From contig NZ_JACTVJ010000028.1 of the NCBI RefSeq assembly GCF_014493765.1, positions 1-64,000 of the forward strand: a DNA stretch of 64,000 nt, written 5' to 3'. This document shows positions 41,314 through 53,801 of the stretch, piece by piece. This stretch comes from Streptomyces polyasparticus. GTDB taxonomy: Bacteria > Actinomycetota > Actinomycetes > Streptomycetales > Streptomycetaceae. Under the pieces are notes generated by a model. It did no database searches and was not told where the DNA came from. It saw only the letters and a program-made list of their open reading frames with translations. How positions within the stretch are numbered: the stretch's first letter is position 1; the number at the start of each line of letters is the position of its first letter. The position numbers and the translations under genes were made by a program.

Positions 41314-43281
41314 TCAGACCGCCCTCATCAGCAGGGTCGCGGCGACGAGTACCGCCGTACCGCCCAACATCGAGACCGCGTAGCTGCGGGCGTAGCCGTT
41401 CTGCAGCTTGCGCAGCCGGCCCGAGAGCCCGCCGAACGAGGCGGCCGTGCCGTTGACCACGCCGTCCACCAGCGTGTGGTCGACGTAGACGAGCGAGCGC
41501 GTGAGGTGCTCGCCGCCGCGTACCAGGACCACGTGGTTGAAGTCGTCCTGGAGCAGATCGCGGCGGGCGGCCCGGGTGAGCAGCGAGCCGCGCGGCGCGG
41601 TGACCGGCACCGGACGCTTGCCGTACATGAACCAGGCGATCGCGACACCGATGACCAGGACGACCATCGTGGCGCCCGTGATGGCCGGGACGCTGATCAC
41701 CGGGTGCGGGTGCTCGAAGGCCGTGACCGGCTCGAGCCACTTCACGAACGACTCGTTCAAGGAGAAGAGACCGCCCGCGAAGACCGAGCCGAAGGCGAGC
41801 ACGATCATCGGGATCGTCATCGACTTGGGCGACTCGTGCGGGTGCGGCATCTCGCCGCCGTGGCCGTCGGCCGCGGGCTCCGCACTCGGGTCCTTGTGCG
41901 GATCCGGCGTGGGCTGCCAGCGCTTCTCACCGAAGAAGGTCATCAGCATCACGCGCGTCATGTAGAACGCCGTGATGCCCGCTCCCAGGAGCGCGACCCC
42001 GCCGAAGATCCAGCCGCGGATCCCGTCGTCATACGCGAAGGCCGCCTCGATGATCTTGTCCTTGGACCAGAAGCCCGACAGACCCGGGAAGCCGATGATC
42101 GCGAGATAGCCGAGGCCGAAGGTCGCGAAGGTGACCGGCATGTACTTGCGCAGGCCGCCGTACTTGCGCATGTCGACCTCGTCGTTCATGCCGTGCATGA
42201 CCGAACCGGCACCGAGGAAGAGCCCGGCCTTGAAGAAGCCGTGCGTCACCAGGTGCATGATCGCGAACGCGTAGCCGATCGGGCCGAGTCCGGCCGCCAG
42301 GATCATGTAGCCGATCTGCGACATCGTCGAACCCGCGAGGGCCTTCTTGATGTCGTCCTTGGCGCAACCGACGATCGCACCGAAGAGCAGCGTGACCGCA
42401 CCGACGATGACGACCGCGAGCTGGGCGTCCGGGGCGCCGTTGAAGATCGCTCCGGACCGGGTGATCAGGTAGACGCCCGCGGTCACCATGGTCGCGGCGT
42501 GGATGAGGGCCGAGACCGGGGTCGGGCCCTCCATCGCGTCCCCCAGCCAGGACTGCAGCGGCACCTGGGCCGACTTGCCGCACGCGGCGAGCAGGAGCAT
42601 GAGGCCGATGGCCGTCAGCTTGCCCTCGCTGACCGGCGCGGCAGCGCCTGATGTCTCAGCACCGGTCGCCGCGAGCACATCGCCGAAGGCGAAGGTCCCG
42701 AACGTGGTGAACATCAGCATGATCGCGATGGACAGGCCCATGTCGCCGACGCGGTTGACCAGGAAGGCCTTCTTGGCCGCGGTGGCCGCGCTGGGCTTGT
42801 GCTGCCAGAACCCGATGAGCAGGTACGACGCCAGACCGACGCCTTCCCAGCCCACGTACAGAAGGAGGTAGTTGTCGGCGATGACCAGGATCAGCATCGC
42901 CGCGAGGAAGAGGTTCAGATAGCCGAAGAAGCGGCGGCGCCGCTCGTCGTGCTCCATGTAGCCGATCGAGTAGATGTGGATCAGCGAGCCCACACCGGTG
43001 ATCAGGAGCACGAAGGTCATCGACAACTGGTCGAGCTGGAAGGCGACATCGGCCTGGAAGCCGCCGACCGGGATCCAGCTGAACAGATGCTGGTGCATCG
43101 CGCGGTCCTCGCCGTCGCGGCCCAGCATGTCCAGGAACAGGACCACGCCGACGACGAACGAGCCGAGCGCGAGGAGCGTGCCGAGCCAGTGGCCGGCCTT
43201 GTCGAGCCGGCGCCCGCCGCACAGCAGGACCACCGCTCCGAGCAGAGGCGCCGCGACGAGCAGCGCAATCAGGTTCTCCAC
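41314..43281 (-). CDS. nuoL: NADH-quinone oxidoreductase subunit L
   Basis: A 655-residue antiporter-like subunit with the lateral amphipathic helix at its C-terminus. Blocks: [60 protein letters not shown] and [20 protein letters not shown] His/Asp/Pro-rich cytoplasmic segment ([20 protein letters not shown]) interrupts the later part. The GTG at 43281 is 15 bases after nuoK. Confidence 0.96.
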   Translation of the reverse strand: MENLIALLVAAPLLGAVVLLCGGRRLDKAGHWLGTLLALGSFVVGVVLFLDMLGRDGEDRAMHQHLFSWIPVGGFQADVAFQLDQLSMTFVLLITGVGSLIHIYSIGYMEHDERRRRFFGYLNLFLAAMLILVIADNYLLLYVGWEGVGLASYLLIGFWQHKPSAATAAKKAFLVNRVGDMGLSIAIMLMFTTFGTFAFGDVLAATGAETSGAAAPVSEGKLTAIGLMLLLAACGKSAQVPLQSWLGDAMEGPTPVSALIHAATMVTAGVYLITRSGAIFNGAPDAQLAVVIVGAVTLLFGAIVGCAKDDIKKALAGSTMSQIGYMILAAGLGPIGYAFAIMHLVTHGFFKAGLFLGAGSVMHGMNDEVDMRKYGGLRKYMPVTFATFGLGYLAIIGFPGLSGFWSKDKIIEAAFAYDDGIRGWIFGGVALLGAGITAFYMTRVMLMTFFGEKRWQPTPDPHKDPSAEPAADGHGGEMPHPHESPKSMTIPMIVLAFGSVFAGGLFSLNESFVKWLEPVTAFEHPHPVISVPAITGATMVVLVIGVAIAWFMYGKRPVPVTAPRGSLLTRAARRDLLQDDFNHVVLVRGGEHLTRSLVYVDHTLVDGVVNGTAASFGGLSGRLRKLQNGYARSYAVSMLGGTAVLVAATLLMRAV

Positions 43282-43296
43282 GATTCAGCGACCCCT

Positions 43297-43596
43297 TTAG
43301 AGCTTCATCAGGCTGGCGTCGTCGACCGAGGCCGAGTGGCGGGAACGGAACAGGGACACGATGATCGCGAGCCCGACCACGACCTCGGCGGCGGCGACGA
43401 CCATCGTGAAGAACGCGATGATCTGGCCGTCGAGATTGCCGTGCATCCGCGAGAACGCCACGAGCGCCAGGTTGCAGGCGTTGAGCATGAGCTCGATGCA
43501 CATGAACACGACGATGGCGTTCCGCCTGATCAGCACGCCGGTGGCGCCGATCGCGAACAACAGGGACGCGAGATAGAGGTAGTTGACCGGGTTCAC
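43297..43596 (-). CDS. nuoK: NADH-quinone oxidoreductase subunit K
   Basis: A 99-residue three-helix subunit of standard length. [20 protein letters not shown] contains the conserved membrane glutamate of TM2, and [19 protein letters not shown] carries the TM3 glutamate. The GTG start overlaps the nuoJ stop by GTGA. Confidence 0.96.
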   Translation of the reverse strand: MNPVNYLYLASLLFAIGATGVLIRRNAIVVFMCIELMLNACNLALVAFSRMHGNLDGQIIAFFTMVVAAAEVVVGLAIIVSLFRSRHSASVDDASLMKL

Positions 43597-44432
43597 TTGG
43601 AGGCCTCCTGCTCTCGGTCGCGGCCCAGCCGCTCGGCCGACCGCTGCTCCAGGGCCGCCAGATCGCTGAGCGCCTCACCGGACACATCGCGGATCTGGCC
43701 GCGCTGGCGCAGGGTCTGCATGACCGTGAGCTCGGACGGGGTGCCGTCGGGCAGCAGACCGGCGATGTCCACCGCGTTGTGCCGGGCATAGACACCGGGC
43801 GCCGGCAGCGGCGGCAGGTGCTTGCCCTCGCGTACGCGCCGCTCGGCCATCTCCCGCTGGTTGAGGGCACGTTCGGTGCGCTCGCGGTGTGTGAGCACCA
43901 TGGCGCCGACGGCGGCGGTGATCAGGAGCGCGCCGGTGATCTCGAAGGCGAACACGTACTTGGTGAAGATCAGGGCCGCGAGGCCCTCGACGTTGCCGCC
44001 CGCGTTGGCCGCGCCGAGTCCGTTGAACTCGGTGATCGCGGCGTTCCCGATGCCCGCGGTCAGCAGCACCGCGAAGCCGAGACCGCACAAGGCGGCGAGC
44101 CAGCGCTGCCCCTTGATGGTCTCTTTCAAGGAATCCGCGGCCGTGACACCGACGAGCATGACCACGAAGAGGAAGAGCATCATGATCGCGCCGGTGTAGA
44201 CGACGACCTGGACGATGCCCAGGAAGTACGCGCCGTTGGCGAGGTAGAACACCGCCAGGATGATCATGGTGCCGGCCAGGCACAGCGCGCTGTGCACGGC
44301 CTTCTTCATCAGGATCGTGCACAGCGCGCCGATCACGGCGACGGTGCCGAGCACCCAGAACTGGACGGCCTCACCGGTCGATGTGGTGTAGGCGGCGAGG
44401 TCGGTCACCGCCGTGGAGGCGAGCGCGCTCAT
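43593..44432 (-). CDS. nuoJ: NADH-quinone oxidoreductase subunit J
   Basis: A 279-residue membrane subunit with five helices; [20 protein letters not shown] is the conserved TM3 region. A C-terminal cytoplasmic extension of about 85 residues is charged and not part of the usual NuoJ core. The ATG overlaps the nuoI stop by ATGA. Confidence 0.95.
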   Translation of the reverse strand: MSALASTAVTDLAAYTTSTGEAVQFWVLGTVAVIGALCTILMKKAVHSALCLAGTMIILAVFYLANGAYFLGIVQVVVYTGAIMMLFLFVVMLVGVTAADSLKETIKGQRWLAALCGLGFAVLLTAGIGNAAITEFNGLGAANAGGNVEGLAALIFTKYVFAFEITGALLITAAVGAMVLTHRERTERALNQREMAERRVREGKHLPPLPAPGVYARHNAVDIAGLLPDGTPSELTVMQTLRQRGQIRDVSGEALSDLAALEQRSAERLGRDREQEASK

Positions 44433-45142
44433 CGTCCGATCACCTTCTCGGAGGCGGGCTCGGACTCGCCGAAGGTCGAATCGCCCTCCTGCACCTCGCC
44501 CTTGGAGAACGCGACCTGCTGCACGGTCCCGGGCGCCGCCTCGGTCACCAGACCGCGGTAGTAGTCGCTCTCGTCCATGCCCGGGTAGATCGCGTGCGGG
44601 GTGTCGACCATGGTGTCGTCGAGCCCGGCGAGCAGCTGCTCCTTGGTGTAGATCAGGTTGGCGCGGCTGGAGTCCGCGAGCTCGAACTCGTTGGTCATCG
44701 TGAGCGCCCGCGTGGGGCAGGCCTCGATGCACAGTCCGCACAGGATGCAGCGCGCGTAATTGATCTGGTAGACGCGGCCGTAGCGCTCACCCGGCGAATA
44801 GCGCTCCTCGTCGGTGTTGTCCGCGCCCTCCACGTAAATGGCGTCGGCGGGACAGGCCCAGGCGCACAGCTCGCAGCCGACGCACTTCTCGAGGCCGTCG
44901 GGGTGCCGGTTGAGCTGGTGGCGGCCGTGGAAGCGCGGCGCCGTGGTCTTCTGCTGCTCCGGATACTGCTCCGTGAGCCGCTTCTTGAACATGGCCTTGA
45001 AGGTCACAGCGAACCCGGCCACGGGGTTCTGGAACCCCTGCGCCGTGTCCTTGCCCTCGACCGGATCCACGGACCCGGCGGACTGCGCGGGCAGCCCGGC
45101 GGGTCCAGTGGGCTCCATCGACTTACCAGTTTCCTCAGACAC
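44429..45142 (-). CDS. nuoI: NADH-quinone oxidoreductase subunit I
   Basis: A 237-residue subunit with two intact 4Fe-4S motifs, [12 protein letters not shown] and [12 protein letters not shown], carrying clusters N6a and N6b. Unlike the 196-residue second copy it has an N-terminal extension and a Glu-rich C-terminal tail. I start at the GTG at 45142, preceded by a full AAAGGAGG at 45149-45156; a start at 45190 would add residues without similarity. It overlaps nuoH by eight bases. Confidence 0.95.
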   Translation of the reverse strand: MSEETGKSMEPTGPAGLPAQSAGSVDPVEGKDTAQGFQNPVAGFAVTFKAMFKKRLTEQYPEQQKTTAPRFHGRHQLNRHPDGLEKCVGCELCAWACPADAIYVEGADNTDEERYSPGERYGRVYQINYARCILCGLCIEACPTRALTMTNEFELADSSRANLIYTKEQLLAGLDDTMVDTPHAIYPGMDESDYYRGLVTEAAPGTVQQVAFSKGEVQEGDSTFGESEPASEKVIGR

Positions 45143-46484
45143 CGTCAGCCTCCTTTCCGTCACTCCCAGTGTCAGCACCACCACTGACAACCAACTCCCG
45201 CTCCTGCCGCGAGCGTCGACGCGGCACGGGCGGAAGCGATTGACCGGGCTTCGGCGGTACGGGGAAGCCGCCGGCCATCGGGTCGAAGTGCTCCGGAACC
45301 TTCTCGACCGGAACGTCCTTCTCCTTGCCGCGGAACATGTCCACCACGAAGGACAGCAACAGGAGCGCGAGGACCCCGCCGCCCACGTACATCACGATCT
45401 CGGAGAAGTCGTAGTTCTCGTTGCGCAGCGTGCGCACGGTCGCGACCAGCATCAGCCAGACCACGGAGACCGGGATGAGCACCTTCCAGCCGAGCTTCAT
45501 CAGCTGGTCGTAGCGCACACGCGGGAGCGTGCCGCGCAGCCAGATGAAGAAGAACAGCAGCAGCTGGACCTTGACGATGAACCAGAGCATGGGCCACCAG
45601 CCGTAGTTGGCGCCCTCCCAGAAGGTGCTGATCGGGTACGGGGCCCGCCAGCCGCCCAGGAAGAGGGTGGTCGCGACCGCCGAGACCGTCACCATGTTCA
45701 CGTACTCGGCGAGCATGAAGAGCGCGAACTTGATGGACGAGTACTCGGTGTTGAAGCCGCCGACCAGGTCGCCCTCGGACTCCGGCATGTCGAACGGAGC
45801 GCGGTTGGTCTCGCCGACCATGGTCACGATGTAGAGCAGGAACGACACCGGGAGCAGCAGGATGTACCAGCGGTCGCCCTGCGCCTCCACGATCGTCGAG
45901 GTCGACATCGAGCCCGAGTAGAGGAAGACCGAGGCGAACGCGGCGCCCATCGCGATCTCGTACGAGATCATCTGGGCGCAGGAGCGCAGGCCGCCGAGCA
46001 GCGGGTAGGTGGAGCCGGACGACCAGCCCGCGAGCACGATGCCGTAGATGCCGACCGAGGCGACCGCGAGGATGTAGAGCATCGCGATCGGCAGGTCGGT
46101 GAGCTGCATCGTGGTGCGCTGGCCGAAGATCGAGACCTGGTTGTCGGCGGGCCCGAAGGGGATCACCGCGATCGCCATGAAGGCCGGGATGGCCGCGACG
46201 ATCGGCGCCAGGACATAGACGACCTTGTCGGCCCGCTTGACGATGACGTCTTCCTTGAGCATCAGCTTCACGCCGTCCGCGAGGGACTGCAGAAGTCCCC
46301 ACGGGCCATGGCGGTTGGGGCCGATGCGCAGCTGCATCCAGGCGACGACCTTGCGCTCCCACACGATGGAGAGCAGCACGGTCACCATCAGGAACGCGAA
46401 GCAGAAGACCGCCTTGACGGCGACGAGCCACCACGGGTCGGTGCCGAACATCGACAGGTCCTCTGCGGCAAGCGGGGTCATCAT
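45135..46484 (-). CDS. nuoH: NADH-quinone oxidoreductase subunit H
   Basis: A 449-residue membrane subunit forming the quinone chamber floor. The first-loop block [20 protein letters not shown] and the block [17 protein letters not shown] then NTEYSSIKF are canonical. About nine hydrophobic segments. A C-terminal hydrophilic extension of 70 or so residues ([20 protein letters not shown] and on) is longer than the usual NuoH. The ATG overlaps the nuoG stop by ATGA. Confidence 0.96.
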   Translation of the reverse strand: MMTPLAAEDLSMFGTDPWWLVAVKAVFCFAFLMVTVLLSIVWERKVVAWMQLRIGPNRHGPWGLLQSLADGVKLMLKEDVIVKRADKVVYVLAPIVAAIPAFMAIAVIPFGPADNQVSIFGQRTTMQLTDLPIAMLYILAVASVGIYGIVLAGWSSGSTYPLLGGLRSCAQMISYEIAMGAAFASVFLYSGSMSTSTIVEAQGDRWYILLLPVSFLLYIVTMVGETNRAPFDMPESEGDLVGGFNTEYSSIKFALFMLAEYVNMVTVSAVATTLFLGGWRAPYPISTFWEGANYGWWPMLWFIVKVQLLLFFFIWLRGTLPRVRYDQLMKLGWKVLIPVSVVWLMLVATVRTLRNENYDFSEIVMYVGGGVLALLLLSFVVDMFRGKEKDVPVEKVPEHFDPMAGGFPVPPKPGQSLPPVPRRRSRQERELVVSGGADTGSDGKEADGV

Positions 46485-48979
46485 GCCTCCACCTCCGCCA
46501 CGTCCGAAGTCACGGTTGCCGGGCCGATCTTGACCAGCTCGCCCGGGTGGGCCCCGGTGTCGGAGGCGACGCCGCCGCCCACCGAGTTCAGCGGGAGCCA
46601 GACCACACGGTCGGGCATCGCGGTGACCTGCAGCGGCAGCTGTACGGAACCGGCGGGGCCGGTGACCGCGAGCTCGTCGCCGTCCTTGACCCCGGCCTCT
46701 GCGGCCGTGGCCGCGGAGACCCGGGCGACGGCCGCGTGCCGCGTACCGGCGAGCGCCGTGTCGCCCTCCTGGAGCTTGCCCTGGTCGAGCAGCAGCCGGT
46801 GGCCTGCGAGCACCGCCTCGCCGGAGGCCGGCCGGGGCAACTGCCCCGCGGTCTCCAGCGGTTCGGTCGCCCGCGGTCCGTCCCAGGGGCCGAGCCGGTC
46901 GAGCTCGCGGTGGATGCTCCCCTGGTCGGGCAGCGCGAGATGCACGTCCATGGCGTCCGCGAGCATGTGCAGCACGCGGGCGTCGGTGGGCGACAGGGTG
47001 CGGGTCATGTGGTCGGGCTTCAGCGCCGCCTCGAACGGCCGCGCCCTGCCTTCCCAGTTGAGGAAGGTGCCGGCCTTCTCGGCGACCGCGGCCACCGGGA
47101 AGACCACATCGGCGACGTCCGTGACCTCGCTCGGCCGCAGCTCGAAGGAGACCACGAAGGCCTCGCGCAGCGCCTCGCGGGCCCGTGCCGGGTCCGGCAG
47201 GTCAGCGACCTCGACCCCACCGACGACCAGCGCGCCGAGCTCGCCGGTCGCGGCGGCCTCGACGATCTGGCCGGTGTCGCGCCCGTAGCGGTGCGGGAGT
47301 TCGGCCACGCCCCAGGCGACGGCCACCTCCTCGCGCGCCCGCGGGTCGGTCGCGGGACGGCCGGCCGGAAGCAGGGAGGGCAGCGCGCCCGCCTCGACGG
47401 CGCCGCGCTCACCGGCCCTGCGCGGAATCCACAGGAGCTGGGCGCCGATCGCGGTGGCCGCCCGCATCACCGCGGTCAGCGCACCGGCCACACCGGCGAG
47501 CCGCTCACCGACGATGATCACGGAGCCTTCGGCGCGCAGCGCCTCGGCCGCGACGGCCCCCGTCTCGTCGAGCCCGACGCCGGAAGCGAGCGCGTCCAGC
47601 CACTCGGTCTCGGTGCCGGGAGCGGCGGGAAGGAGCGTGCCGCCGGCCTTCTCCAGACCACGGGTCATATAAGGAGCGAGACCGAAGGTCCGCTGCTTGT
47701 TCTGCCGCCAGGCCTTGCGCAGCTTCAGGAAGACGCCGGGCGCCTCCTCCTCGGCCTCGATGCCGACGAGCAGGACGGCGGGTGCCTTCTCCAGCTTCGT
47801 GTACGTGACTCCGGAGCCGTCGAGGTCACGGCCGCGTCCGGCCACCGCGGCGGCCAGGAAGTCGGCCTCCTCGGAGGAGTGGACGCGGGCGCGGAAGTCG
47901 ACGTCGTTGGTGTCGAGGGCCACGCGCGCGAACTTGCTGTACGCGTAGGAGTCCTCGACGGTCAGGCGGCCGCCGGTCAGGACACCCGCACGGCCACGGG
48001 CCGCGAGCAGTCCCTCGGCCGCCTTTTCGAGCGCCTCGGGCCAGGACGCGGGCTCCAGCTCACCAGCAGCGTTCCGTACAAGAGGCGTGGTCAGCCGGTC
48101 ACGCTGCTGCGCGTACCGGAACCCGAACCGCCCCTTGTCGCAGATCCACTCCTCGTTGACCTCCGGGTCGTTGGCCGCCAGCCGCCGCATGACCTTGCCG
48201 CGCCGGTGGTCGGTGCGCGTCGCGCACCCGCCCGCGCAGTGCTCGCACACGGAAGGCGAAGAGACCAGGTCGAAGGGGCGCGAGCGGAAGCGGTACGCGG
48301 CCGAGGTCAGCGCGCCCACCGGGCAGATCTGGATGGTGTTCCCGGAGAAGTACGACTCGAAGGGGTCGCCCTCACCGGTGCCGACCTGCTGCAGCGCACC
48401 GCGCTCGATCAGCTCGATCATCGGGTCGCCCGCGACCTGGTTCGAGAACCGGGTGCAGCGGGCACAGAGCACACAGCGCTCGCGGTCGAGAAGCACCTGC
48501 GTCGAGATCGGCACCGGCTTCTCGTACGTGCGCTTCTGGCCCTCGAAGCGCGAGTCGGCCTGTCCGTGCGACATCGCCTGGTTCTGCAGCGGGCACTCGC
48601 CGCCCTTGTCGCAGACCGGGCAGTCGAGCGGGTGGTTGATGAGCAGGAGCTCCATCACACCCTTCTGCGCCTTCTCCGCGGCCGGCGAGGTCAGGTGGGT
48701 CTTGACCACCATCCCGTCGGTGCAGGTGATGGTGCAGGAGGCCATCGGCTTGCGCTGGCCCTCGACCTCGACGATGCACTGGCGGCAGGCGCCGGCTGGG
48801 TCGAGCAGCGGGTGGTCGCAGAAGCGCGGGATCTCGATGCCGAGCTGTTCGGCGGCCCGGATCACCAAGGTCCCCTTGGGGACGCTCAGTTCCACGCCGT
48901 CGATGGTCAGCGAGACCAGGTCTTCCGGCGGGACCGCCGCCTCTCCGCCCCCTGCGGGAGCGTTGGTCGTGACGGTCAT
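46481..48979 (-). CDS. nuoG: NADH-quinone oxidoreductase subunit G
   Basis: An 832-residue peripheral-arm subunit. The 2Fe-2S domain at the N-terminus has [16 protein letters not shown], then [13 protein letters not shown] and [11 protein letters not shown] supply the 4Fe-4S ligands, and CEHCAGGC marks the extra N7-type cluster site. The large C-terminal part is a molybdopterin-oxidoreductase-like domain without cofactor. The start is the ATG at 48979, overlapping nuoF by ATGA. Confidence 0.96.
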   Translation of the reverse strand: MTVTTNAPAGGGEAAVPPEDLVSLTIDGVELSVPKGTLVIRAAEQLGIEIPRFCDHPLLDPAGACRQCIVEVEGQRKPMASCTITCTDGMVVKTHLTSPAAEKAQKGVMELLLINHPLDCPVCDKGGECPLQNQAMSHGQADSRFEGQKRTYEKPVPISTQVLLDRERCVLCARCTRFSNQVAGDPMIELIERGALQQVGTGEGDPFESYFSGNTIQICPVGALTSAAYRFRSRPFDLVSSPSVCEHCAGGCATRTDHRRGKVMRRLAANDPEVNEEWICDKGRFGFRYAQQRDRLTTPLVRNAAGELEPASWPEALEKAAEGLLAARGRAGVLTGGRLTVEDSYAYSKFARVALDTNDVDFRARVHSSEEADFLAAAVAGRGRDLDGSGVTYTKLEKAPAVLLVGIEAEEEAPGVFLKLRKAWRQNKQRTFGLAPYMTRGLEKAGGTLLPAAPGTETEWLDALASGVGLDETGAVAAEALRAEGSVIIVGERLAGVAGALTAVMRAATAIGAQLLWIPRRAGERGAVEAGALPSLLPAGRPATDPRAREEVAVAWGVAELPHRYGRDTGQIVEAAATGELGALVVGGVEVADLPDPARAREALREAFVVSFELRPSEVTDVADVVFPVAAVAEKAGTFLNWEGRARPFEAALKPDHMTRTLSPTDARVLHMLADAMDVHLALPDQGSIHRELDRLGPWDGPRATEPLETAGQLPRPASGEAVLAGHRLLLDQGKLQEGDTALAGTRHAAVARVSAATAAEAGVKDGDELAVTGPAGSVQLPLQVTAMPDRVVWLPLNSVGGGVASDTGAHPGELVKIGPATVTSDVAEVEA

Positions 48980-50337
48980 GCGTTCACCTCCGCGCTCGAA
49001 GCGTTCTTGTCCGCCCAGAGCGTCGACTTGGCGGGGTCGAAGGGGCAGCCCTTGCCGGTGATGTGCTGCTCGTACTCCTCGCGGAAGTACTTGAGCGAGG
49101 AGAAGATCGGCGAGGCGGCGCCGTCGCCGAGGGCGCAGAAGGACTTGCCGTTGATGTTGTCGGCGATGTCGTTCAGCTTGTCGAGGTCGGCCATCACGCC
49201 CTTGCCGGCCTCGATGTCGCGCAGCAACTGCACCAGCCAGTACGTGCCTTCGCGGCAGGGCGTGCACTTGCCGCAGGACTCGTGGGCGTAGAACTCGGTC
49301 CAGCGCGTGACCGCCCGTACGACACAGGTGGTCTCGTCGAAGCACTGCAGCGCCTTGGTGCCGAGCATCGAGCCCGCGGCGCCCACGCCCTCGTAGTCCA
49401 GCGGGACGTCGAGGTGCTCGTCCGTGAACATCGGGGTCGAAGAGCCGCCCGGCGTCCAGAACTTGAGCCGGTGGCCGGCCCGCATCCCGCCGCTCATGTC
49501 GAGCAGCTGGCGCAGCGTGATCCCGAGCGGTGCCTCGTACTGGCCGGGGCTGGTGACATGGCCGCTGAGCGAGTACAGCGTGAAGCCCGGGGACTTCTCG
49601 CTGCCCATCGACTTGAACCAGTCCTTGCCCTTGTTGAGGATCGCGGGAACAGACGCGATGGACTCCACGTTGTTCACCACAGTGGGGCACGCGTACAGAC
49701 CCGCGACCGCAGGGAAGGGCGGACGCAGGCGGGGCTGGCCGCGGCGGCCTTCGAGCGAGTCGAGCAGCGCGGTCTCCTCACCGCAGATGTACGCGCCGGC
49801 GCCGGCGTGCACGGTGAGTTCGAGGTTCAGGCCGCTGCCGAGGATGTTCTCGCCGAGGTAGCCGGCTTCGTATGCCTCGCGCACGGCCTCGTGCAACCGC
49901 CGCAGTACGGGGACGACTTCGCCGCGCAGGTAGATGAACGCGTGGTTCGACCTGATCGCGTAGCAGGCGATGATGATGCCCTCGATCAGGCTGTGCGGGT
50001 TGGCGAAGAGCAGCGGGATGTCCTTGCAGGTCCCGGGCTCCGACTCGTCCGCGTTCACCACCAGGTAGTGCGGCTTGCCGTCGCCCTGCGGGATGAACTG
50101 CCACTTCATGCCGGTCGGGAAGCCCGCGCCGCCACGGCCCCGCAGGCCCGAGTCCTTCACGTACGCGATGAGGTCGTCCGGGGACATGGCGAGGGCCTTG
50201 CGCAGACCCTCGTATCCCTCGTGCCGCTTGTACGTCTCCAGGGTCCAGGGCTTGTCCTCGTCCCAGAACGCGGAGAGGACCGGGGCCAGGAGCTTCTCGG
50301 GGCTGGTCTCGTGGTTGATCTCGGCGGCCAAGGTCAT
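48976..50337 (-). CDS. nuoF: NADH-quinone oxidoreductase subunit F
   Basis: A 453-residue subunit that binds NADH and FMN and starts electron transfer. The nucleotide-binding loop [14 protein letters not shown] is at about 66-79, followed by [12 protein letters not shown]. The 4Fe-4S (N3) ligands are in [12 protein letters not shown] plus a later Cys. The ATG shares one base with the nuoE stop (TGATG). Confidence 0.97.
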   Translation of the reverse strand: MTLAAEINHETSPEKLLAPVLSAFWDEDKPWTLETYKRHEGYEGLRKALAMSPDDLIAYVKDSGLRGRGGAGFPTGMKWQFIPQGDGKPHYLVVNADESEPGTCKDIPLLFANPHSLIEGIIIACYAIRSNHAFIYLRGEVVPVLRRLHEAVREAYEAGYLGENILGSGLNLELTVHAGAGAYICGEETALLDSLEGRRGQPRLRPPFPAVAGLYACPTVVNNVESIASVPAILNKGKDWFKSMGSEKSPGFTLYSLSGHVTSPGQYEAPLGITLRQLLDMSGGMRAGHRLKFWTPGGSSTPMFTDEHLDVPLDYEGVGAAGSMLGTKALQCFDETTCVVRAVTRWTEFYAHESCGKCTPCREGTYWLVQLLRDIEAGKGVMADLDKLNDIADNINGKSFCALGDGAASPIFSSLKYFREEYEQHITGKGCPFDPAKSTLWADKNASSAEVNA

Positions 50338-51176
50338 CACTCCCCCTCCTCGGCGGTCGGACCTGCCGGGTGGGCAGGGTCGGAGGCCGACGTCTGCTGC
50401 GGTGCGTCGTGCGAGGACAGGTGCTCGGCGGGGCGGTCGCCCTGCGGAGCCTCGCCGCGCGGGTGCACCACACGGGCCGGGGGCGCCTCGCCCTTGGCCA
50501 GCTTCAGACCGATCAGCGAGGCGGGCCCGGCGCCGCCGGACTCGTCCACCGCGCCTTCGCGCTGGTCCGGGAATCCGGCCAGGATCCGCGCGGTCTCCTT
50601 GAAGGTGCACAGGCGCGCGCCGCGCGTGGGCTGGACCTCGCGTCCGGCGCGCAGGTCGTCGACCAACTGCCGTGCGCTGCCCGGGGTCTGGTTGTCGAAG
50701 AACTCCCAGTTGACCATCACCACGGGGGCGAAGTCGCAGGCCGCGTTGCACTCGATGTGCTCGAGGGTGACCTTGCCGTCCTCGGTGGTCTCGTTGTTGC
50801 CGACCCCGAGGTGCTGCTTCAGGTCCTCGAAGATGGCATCTCCGCCCATGACGGCGCACAGCGTGTTGGTGCAGACGCCGACCTGGTAGTCACCGGACGG
50901 CTTGCGCCGGTACATCGTGTAGAAGGTCGCGACGGCCGTCACCTCGGCGGTCGTCAGACCGAGTACGTCGGCACAGAACTGCATGCCGGTACGGGTGACA
51001 TGGCCCTCCTCGGACTGCACGAGGTGAAGGAGCGGAAGGAGCGCCGAGCGCGAGTCCGGGTAGCGGGCGATGACGTCCTTGGCGTCCGCTTCGAGCCGGG
51101 CACGGACATCGGCCGGGTAGTCGGGGGCGGGCAGCTGGGGCATGCCCAGGCTGACGCCCTCTTGAGAAGTGGTCAC
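50337..51176 (-). CDS. nuoE: NADH-quinone oxidoreductase subunit E
   Basis: A 279-residue thioredoxin-like 2Fe-2S subunit (cluster N1a). Ligands fall in [12 protein letters not shown] and [12 protein letters not shown]. The last 70 or so residues are a Gly/Pro/Ala-rich extension beyond the usual 24 kDa subunit. The GTG start overlaps nuoD by GTGA. Confidence 0.95.
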   Translation of the reverse strand: MTTSQEGVSLGMPQLPAPDYPADVRARLEADAKDVIARYPDSRSALLPLLHLVQSEEGHVTRTGMQFCADVLGLTTAEVTAVATFYTMYRRKPSGDYQVGVCTNTLCAVMGGDAIFEDLKQHLGVGNNETTEDGKVTLEHIECNAACDFAPVVMVNWEFFDNQTPGSARQLVDDLRAGREVQPTRGARLCTFKETARILAGFPDQREGAVDESGGAGPASLIGLKLAKGEAPPARVVHPRGEAPQGDRPAEHLSSHDAPQQTSASDPAHPAGPTAEEGE

Positions 51177-52495
51177 CGGTCGACGCCTCCCATCACGGGG
51201 TCGATGGACGCGACGGCGACGATGACGTCGGCGACCTGGCCGCCCTCGCACATCGCCGCCATGGCCTGCAGATTGGTGAAGGACGGGTCGCGGAAGTGGA
51301 CCCGGTAGGGGCGGGTGCCGCCGTCGGAGACGACATGCGCGCCGAGTTCGCCCTTGGGCGATTCGACGGCCGCGTACGCCTGGCCCGGCGGGACCCGGAA
51401 GCCCTCGGTCACCAGCTTGAAGTGGTGGATCAGGGCCTCCATGGAGGTGCCCATGATGTTCTTGATGTGGTCGAGCGAGTTGCCCAACCCGTCCGGGCCG
51501 AGCGCCAGTTGCGCGGGCCAGGCGATCTTCTTGTCCGCGACCATGACCGGGCCCGGGGCGAGCCGGTCCAGGCACTGCTCGACGATCCGCAGCGACTGCC
51601 GCATCTCTTCGAGGCGGATGAGGAAGCGTCCGTACGAGTCGCAGGTCTCGGAGGTCGGGACCTCGAAGTCGTACGTCTCGTAGCCGCAGTACGGGTCGGT
51701 CTTGCGCAGGTCGTGGGGCAGACCGGCCGAGCGCAGGATCGGACCCGTGGCGCCGAGGGCCATGCAGCCCGCGAGGTCGAGGTAGCCGACGTCCTGCATA
51801 CGGGCCTTGAAGATCGGGTTCCCGGTGGCGAGCTTGTCGTACTCGGGAAGGTTCTTCTTCATGGTCTTCACGAACTCGCGCAACTGGTCCACCGCGCCCG
51901 GCGGCAGATCCTGGGCGAGACCGCCCGGACGGATGTACGCGTGGTTCATCCGCAGGCCGGTGATCAACTCGTACAGGTCCAGGATCAGTTCGCGGTCCCG
52001 GAAGCCGTAGATCATGATCGTGGTCGCGCCGAGCTCCATACCGCCGGTGGCGATGCAGACCAGATGCGAGGAGAGCCGGTTCAGCTCCATGAGCAGGACG
52101 CGGATGATGTTCGCGCGGTCCGGGATCTGGTCCTCGATGCCGAGCAGCTTCTCGACGCCCAGGCAGTACGCCGTCTCGTTGAAGAACGGCGTCAGATAGT
52201 CCATGCGCGTGACGAAGGTGGTGCCCTGCGTCCAGGTCCGGTACTCGAGGTTCTTCTCGATGCCGGTGTGGAGGTAGCCGATGCCGCAGCGGGCCTCGGT
52301 GACGGTCTCGCCGTCGATCTCCAGGATCAGCCGGAGCACACCGTGCGTGGACGGGTGCTGAGGGCCCATGTTGACGATGATGCGCTCGTCGTCGGACTTC
52401 ACCGCGGACTCGACGACCTCGTCCCAGTCGCCGCCGGTGACTGTATATACAGTCCCCTCGGTGGTCTCGCGGGCAGAAGCGTGTGAAGTGCTCAT
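51173..52495 (-). CDS. nuoD: NADH-quinone oxidoreductase subunit D
   Basis: A 440-residue 49 kDa-type subunit related to the large subunit of NiFe hydrogenases, lining the quinone site. Blocks: [20 protein letters not shown] (the conserved His region of quinone binding), [14 protein letters not shown] and [18 protein letters not shown]. It is separate from nuoC here, unlike the fused NuoCD of enterobacteria. The ATG shares one base with the nuoC stop. There is no equivalent in the second cluster. Confidence 0.97.
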   Translation of the reverse strand: MSTSHASARETTEGTVYTVTGGDWDEVVESAVKSDDERIIVNMGPQHPSTHGVLRLILEIDGETVTEARCGIGYLHTGIEKNLEYRTWTQGTTFVTRMDYLTPFFNETAYCLGVEKLLGIEDQIPDRANIIRVLLMELNRLSSHLVCIATGGMELGATTIMIYGFRDRELILDLYELITGLRMNHAYIRPGGLAQDLPPGAVDQLREFVKTMKKNLPEYDKLATGNPIFKARMQDVGYLDLAGCMALGATGPILRSAGLPHDLRKTDPYCGYETYDFEVPTSETCDSYGRFLIRLEEMRQSLRIVEQCLDRLAPGPVMVADKKIAWPAQLALGPDGLGNSLDHIKNIMGTSMEALIHHFKLVTEGFRVPPGQAYAAVESPKGELGAHVVSDGGTRPYRVHFRDPSFTNLQAMAAMCEGGQVADVIVAVASIDPVMGGVDR

Positions 52496-53232
52496 CAGCT
52501 GTACGACCTCCGCTGGTCCGGAGCCGGGATCTGGGCGCCCTTGTACTCGACCGCGATGCCGCCGAGGGGGTAGTCCTTGCGCTGCGGGAAGCCCTGCCAG
52601 TCGTCCGGCATCATGATCCGCGTCAGCGCCGGGTGACCGTCGAAGATGAGCCCGAAGAAGTCGTACGTCTCGCGCTCGTGCCAGTCGTTGGTCGGATAGA
52701 TGCCGACCAGGGACGGCACATGCGGGTCGCTGTCGGGAGCGCTGACTTCGAGCCGGATCAGCCGGCCGTGCGTGAGCGAGCGCAGGTGGTAGACGGCGTG
52801 CAGCTCGCGGCCCTTGTCGTTCGGGTAGTGCACACCGGAGACGCCGGTGCACAGCTCGAAGCGCAGGGCCGGGTCGTCGCGCAGGGTCCGTGCGACCTGG
52901 AGCAGGTGCTCGCGGACGACATGGAAGGTGAGCTCGCCGCGGTCGACGACCGTCTTCTCGATCGCGTTCTCGGGGAGCAGGTCCTGCTCCTCCAGGGCGC
53001 CTTCGAGTTCGTCGGCCACCTCGTCGAACCAGCCGCCGTACGGGCGCGCGGACGGGCCCGGCAGCCGTACGGAGCGGACCAGGCCGCCGTAACCGGAGGT
53101 GTCGCCACCGTTGTTGGCGCCGAACATGCCGCGCTGGACGCGGATCTCCTCGCCGTGCTCGCCGCGCTGGCCGGGCAGGTTGGAGGCGCCGAGGTCCTTC
53201 TCGGGGTTCACGCCGTTGCTGTTCTCGGTCAC
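52495..53232 (-). CDS. nuoC: NADH-quinone oxidoreductase subunit C
   Basis: A 245-residue 30 kDa-type subunit. The signature [18 protein letters not shown] and [11 protein letters not shown] are near the C-terminus, as expected. The first 60 or so residues are a Gly-rich extension. The GTG start overlaps the nuoB stop by GTGA. Confidence 0.96.
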   Translation of the reverse strand: MTENSNGVNPEKDLGASNLPGQRGEHGEEIRVQRGMFGANNGGDTSGYGGLVRSVRLPGPSARPYGGWFDEVADELEGALEEQDLLPENAIEKTVVDRGELTFHVVREHLLQVARTLRDDPALRFELCTGVSGVHYPNDKGRELHAVYHLRSLTHGRLIRLEVSAPDSDPHVPSLVGIYPTNDWHERETYDFFGLIFDGHPALTRIMMPDDWQGFPQRKDYPLGGIAVEYKGAQIPAPDQRRSYS

Positions 53233-53783
53233 CGCAGCAGCCCCTTCATCTCGATGGTGGGGAGCGCCTTGAGGGCCGCCTCCTCCGCCTCACGGGCCGC
53301 CTCCTCGGCGTTCACGCCGAGCTTGGAGGTCTGGATCTTCTGGTGCAGCTTGAGGATCGCGTCCATCAGCATCTCGGGCCGCGGCGGGCAGCCGGGCAGA
53401 TAGATGTCGACGGGGACGATGTGGTCGACGCCCTGGACGATCGCGTAGTTGTTGAACATGCCGCCGGACGAGGCGCAGACACCCATGGAGATGACCCACT
53501 TGGGGTTGGGCATCTGGTCGTAGACCTGGCGGAGGACCGGCGCCATCTTCTGGCTGACCCGGCCCGCGACGATCATCAGGTCCGCCTGGCGGGGCGAACC
53601 GCGGAACACCTCCATGCCGAAACGGGCGAGGTCATAACGACCCGCGCCCGTCGTCATCATCTCGATGGCGCAACAAGCGAGGCCGAAGGTGGCGGGGAAG
53701 ACGGATGCCTTGCGCACCCAGCCCGCGGCCTGTTCGACCGTCGTCAGCAGAAAACCGCTCGGCAGCTTCTCTTCGAGTCCCAT
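53229..53783 (-). CDS. nuoB: NADH-quinone oxidoreductase subunit B
   Basis: A 184-residue subunit carrying cluster N2. Cysteine ligands: Cys37-Cys38 ([11 protein letters not shown]), Cys103 ([10 protein letters not shown]) and Cys132 ([10 protein letters not shown]), complete for all four. The ATG at 53783 is 18 bases after nuoA. Confidence 0.97.
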   Translation of the reverse strand: MGLEEKLPSGFLLTTVEQAAGWVRKASVFPATFGLACCAIEMMTTGAGRYDLARFGMEVFRGSPRQADLMIVAGRVSQKMAPVLRQVYDQMPNPKWVISMGVCASSGGMFNNYAIVQGVDHIVPVDIYLPGCPPRPEMLMDAILKLHQKIQTSKLGVNAEEAAREAEEAALKALPTIEMKGLLR

Positions 53784-53801
53784 TGGTGACCCCTCAGCCC
53801 C

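Noticed and set aside
41314-43281. Frameshift or duplication between the two nuo operons by recombination
   Set aside because: Shared motifs are protein-level; I saw no long identical DNA between paired subunits, so no recent exchange.
46547-49291. Long plus-strand frame opposite nuoG
   Set aside because: Antisense shadow of nuoG; no recognisable protein.
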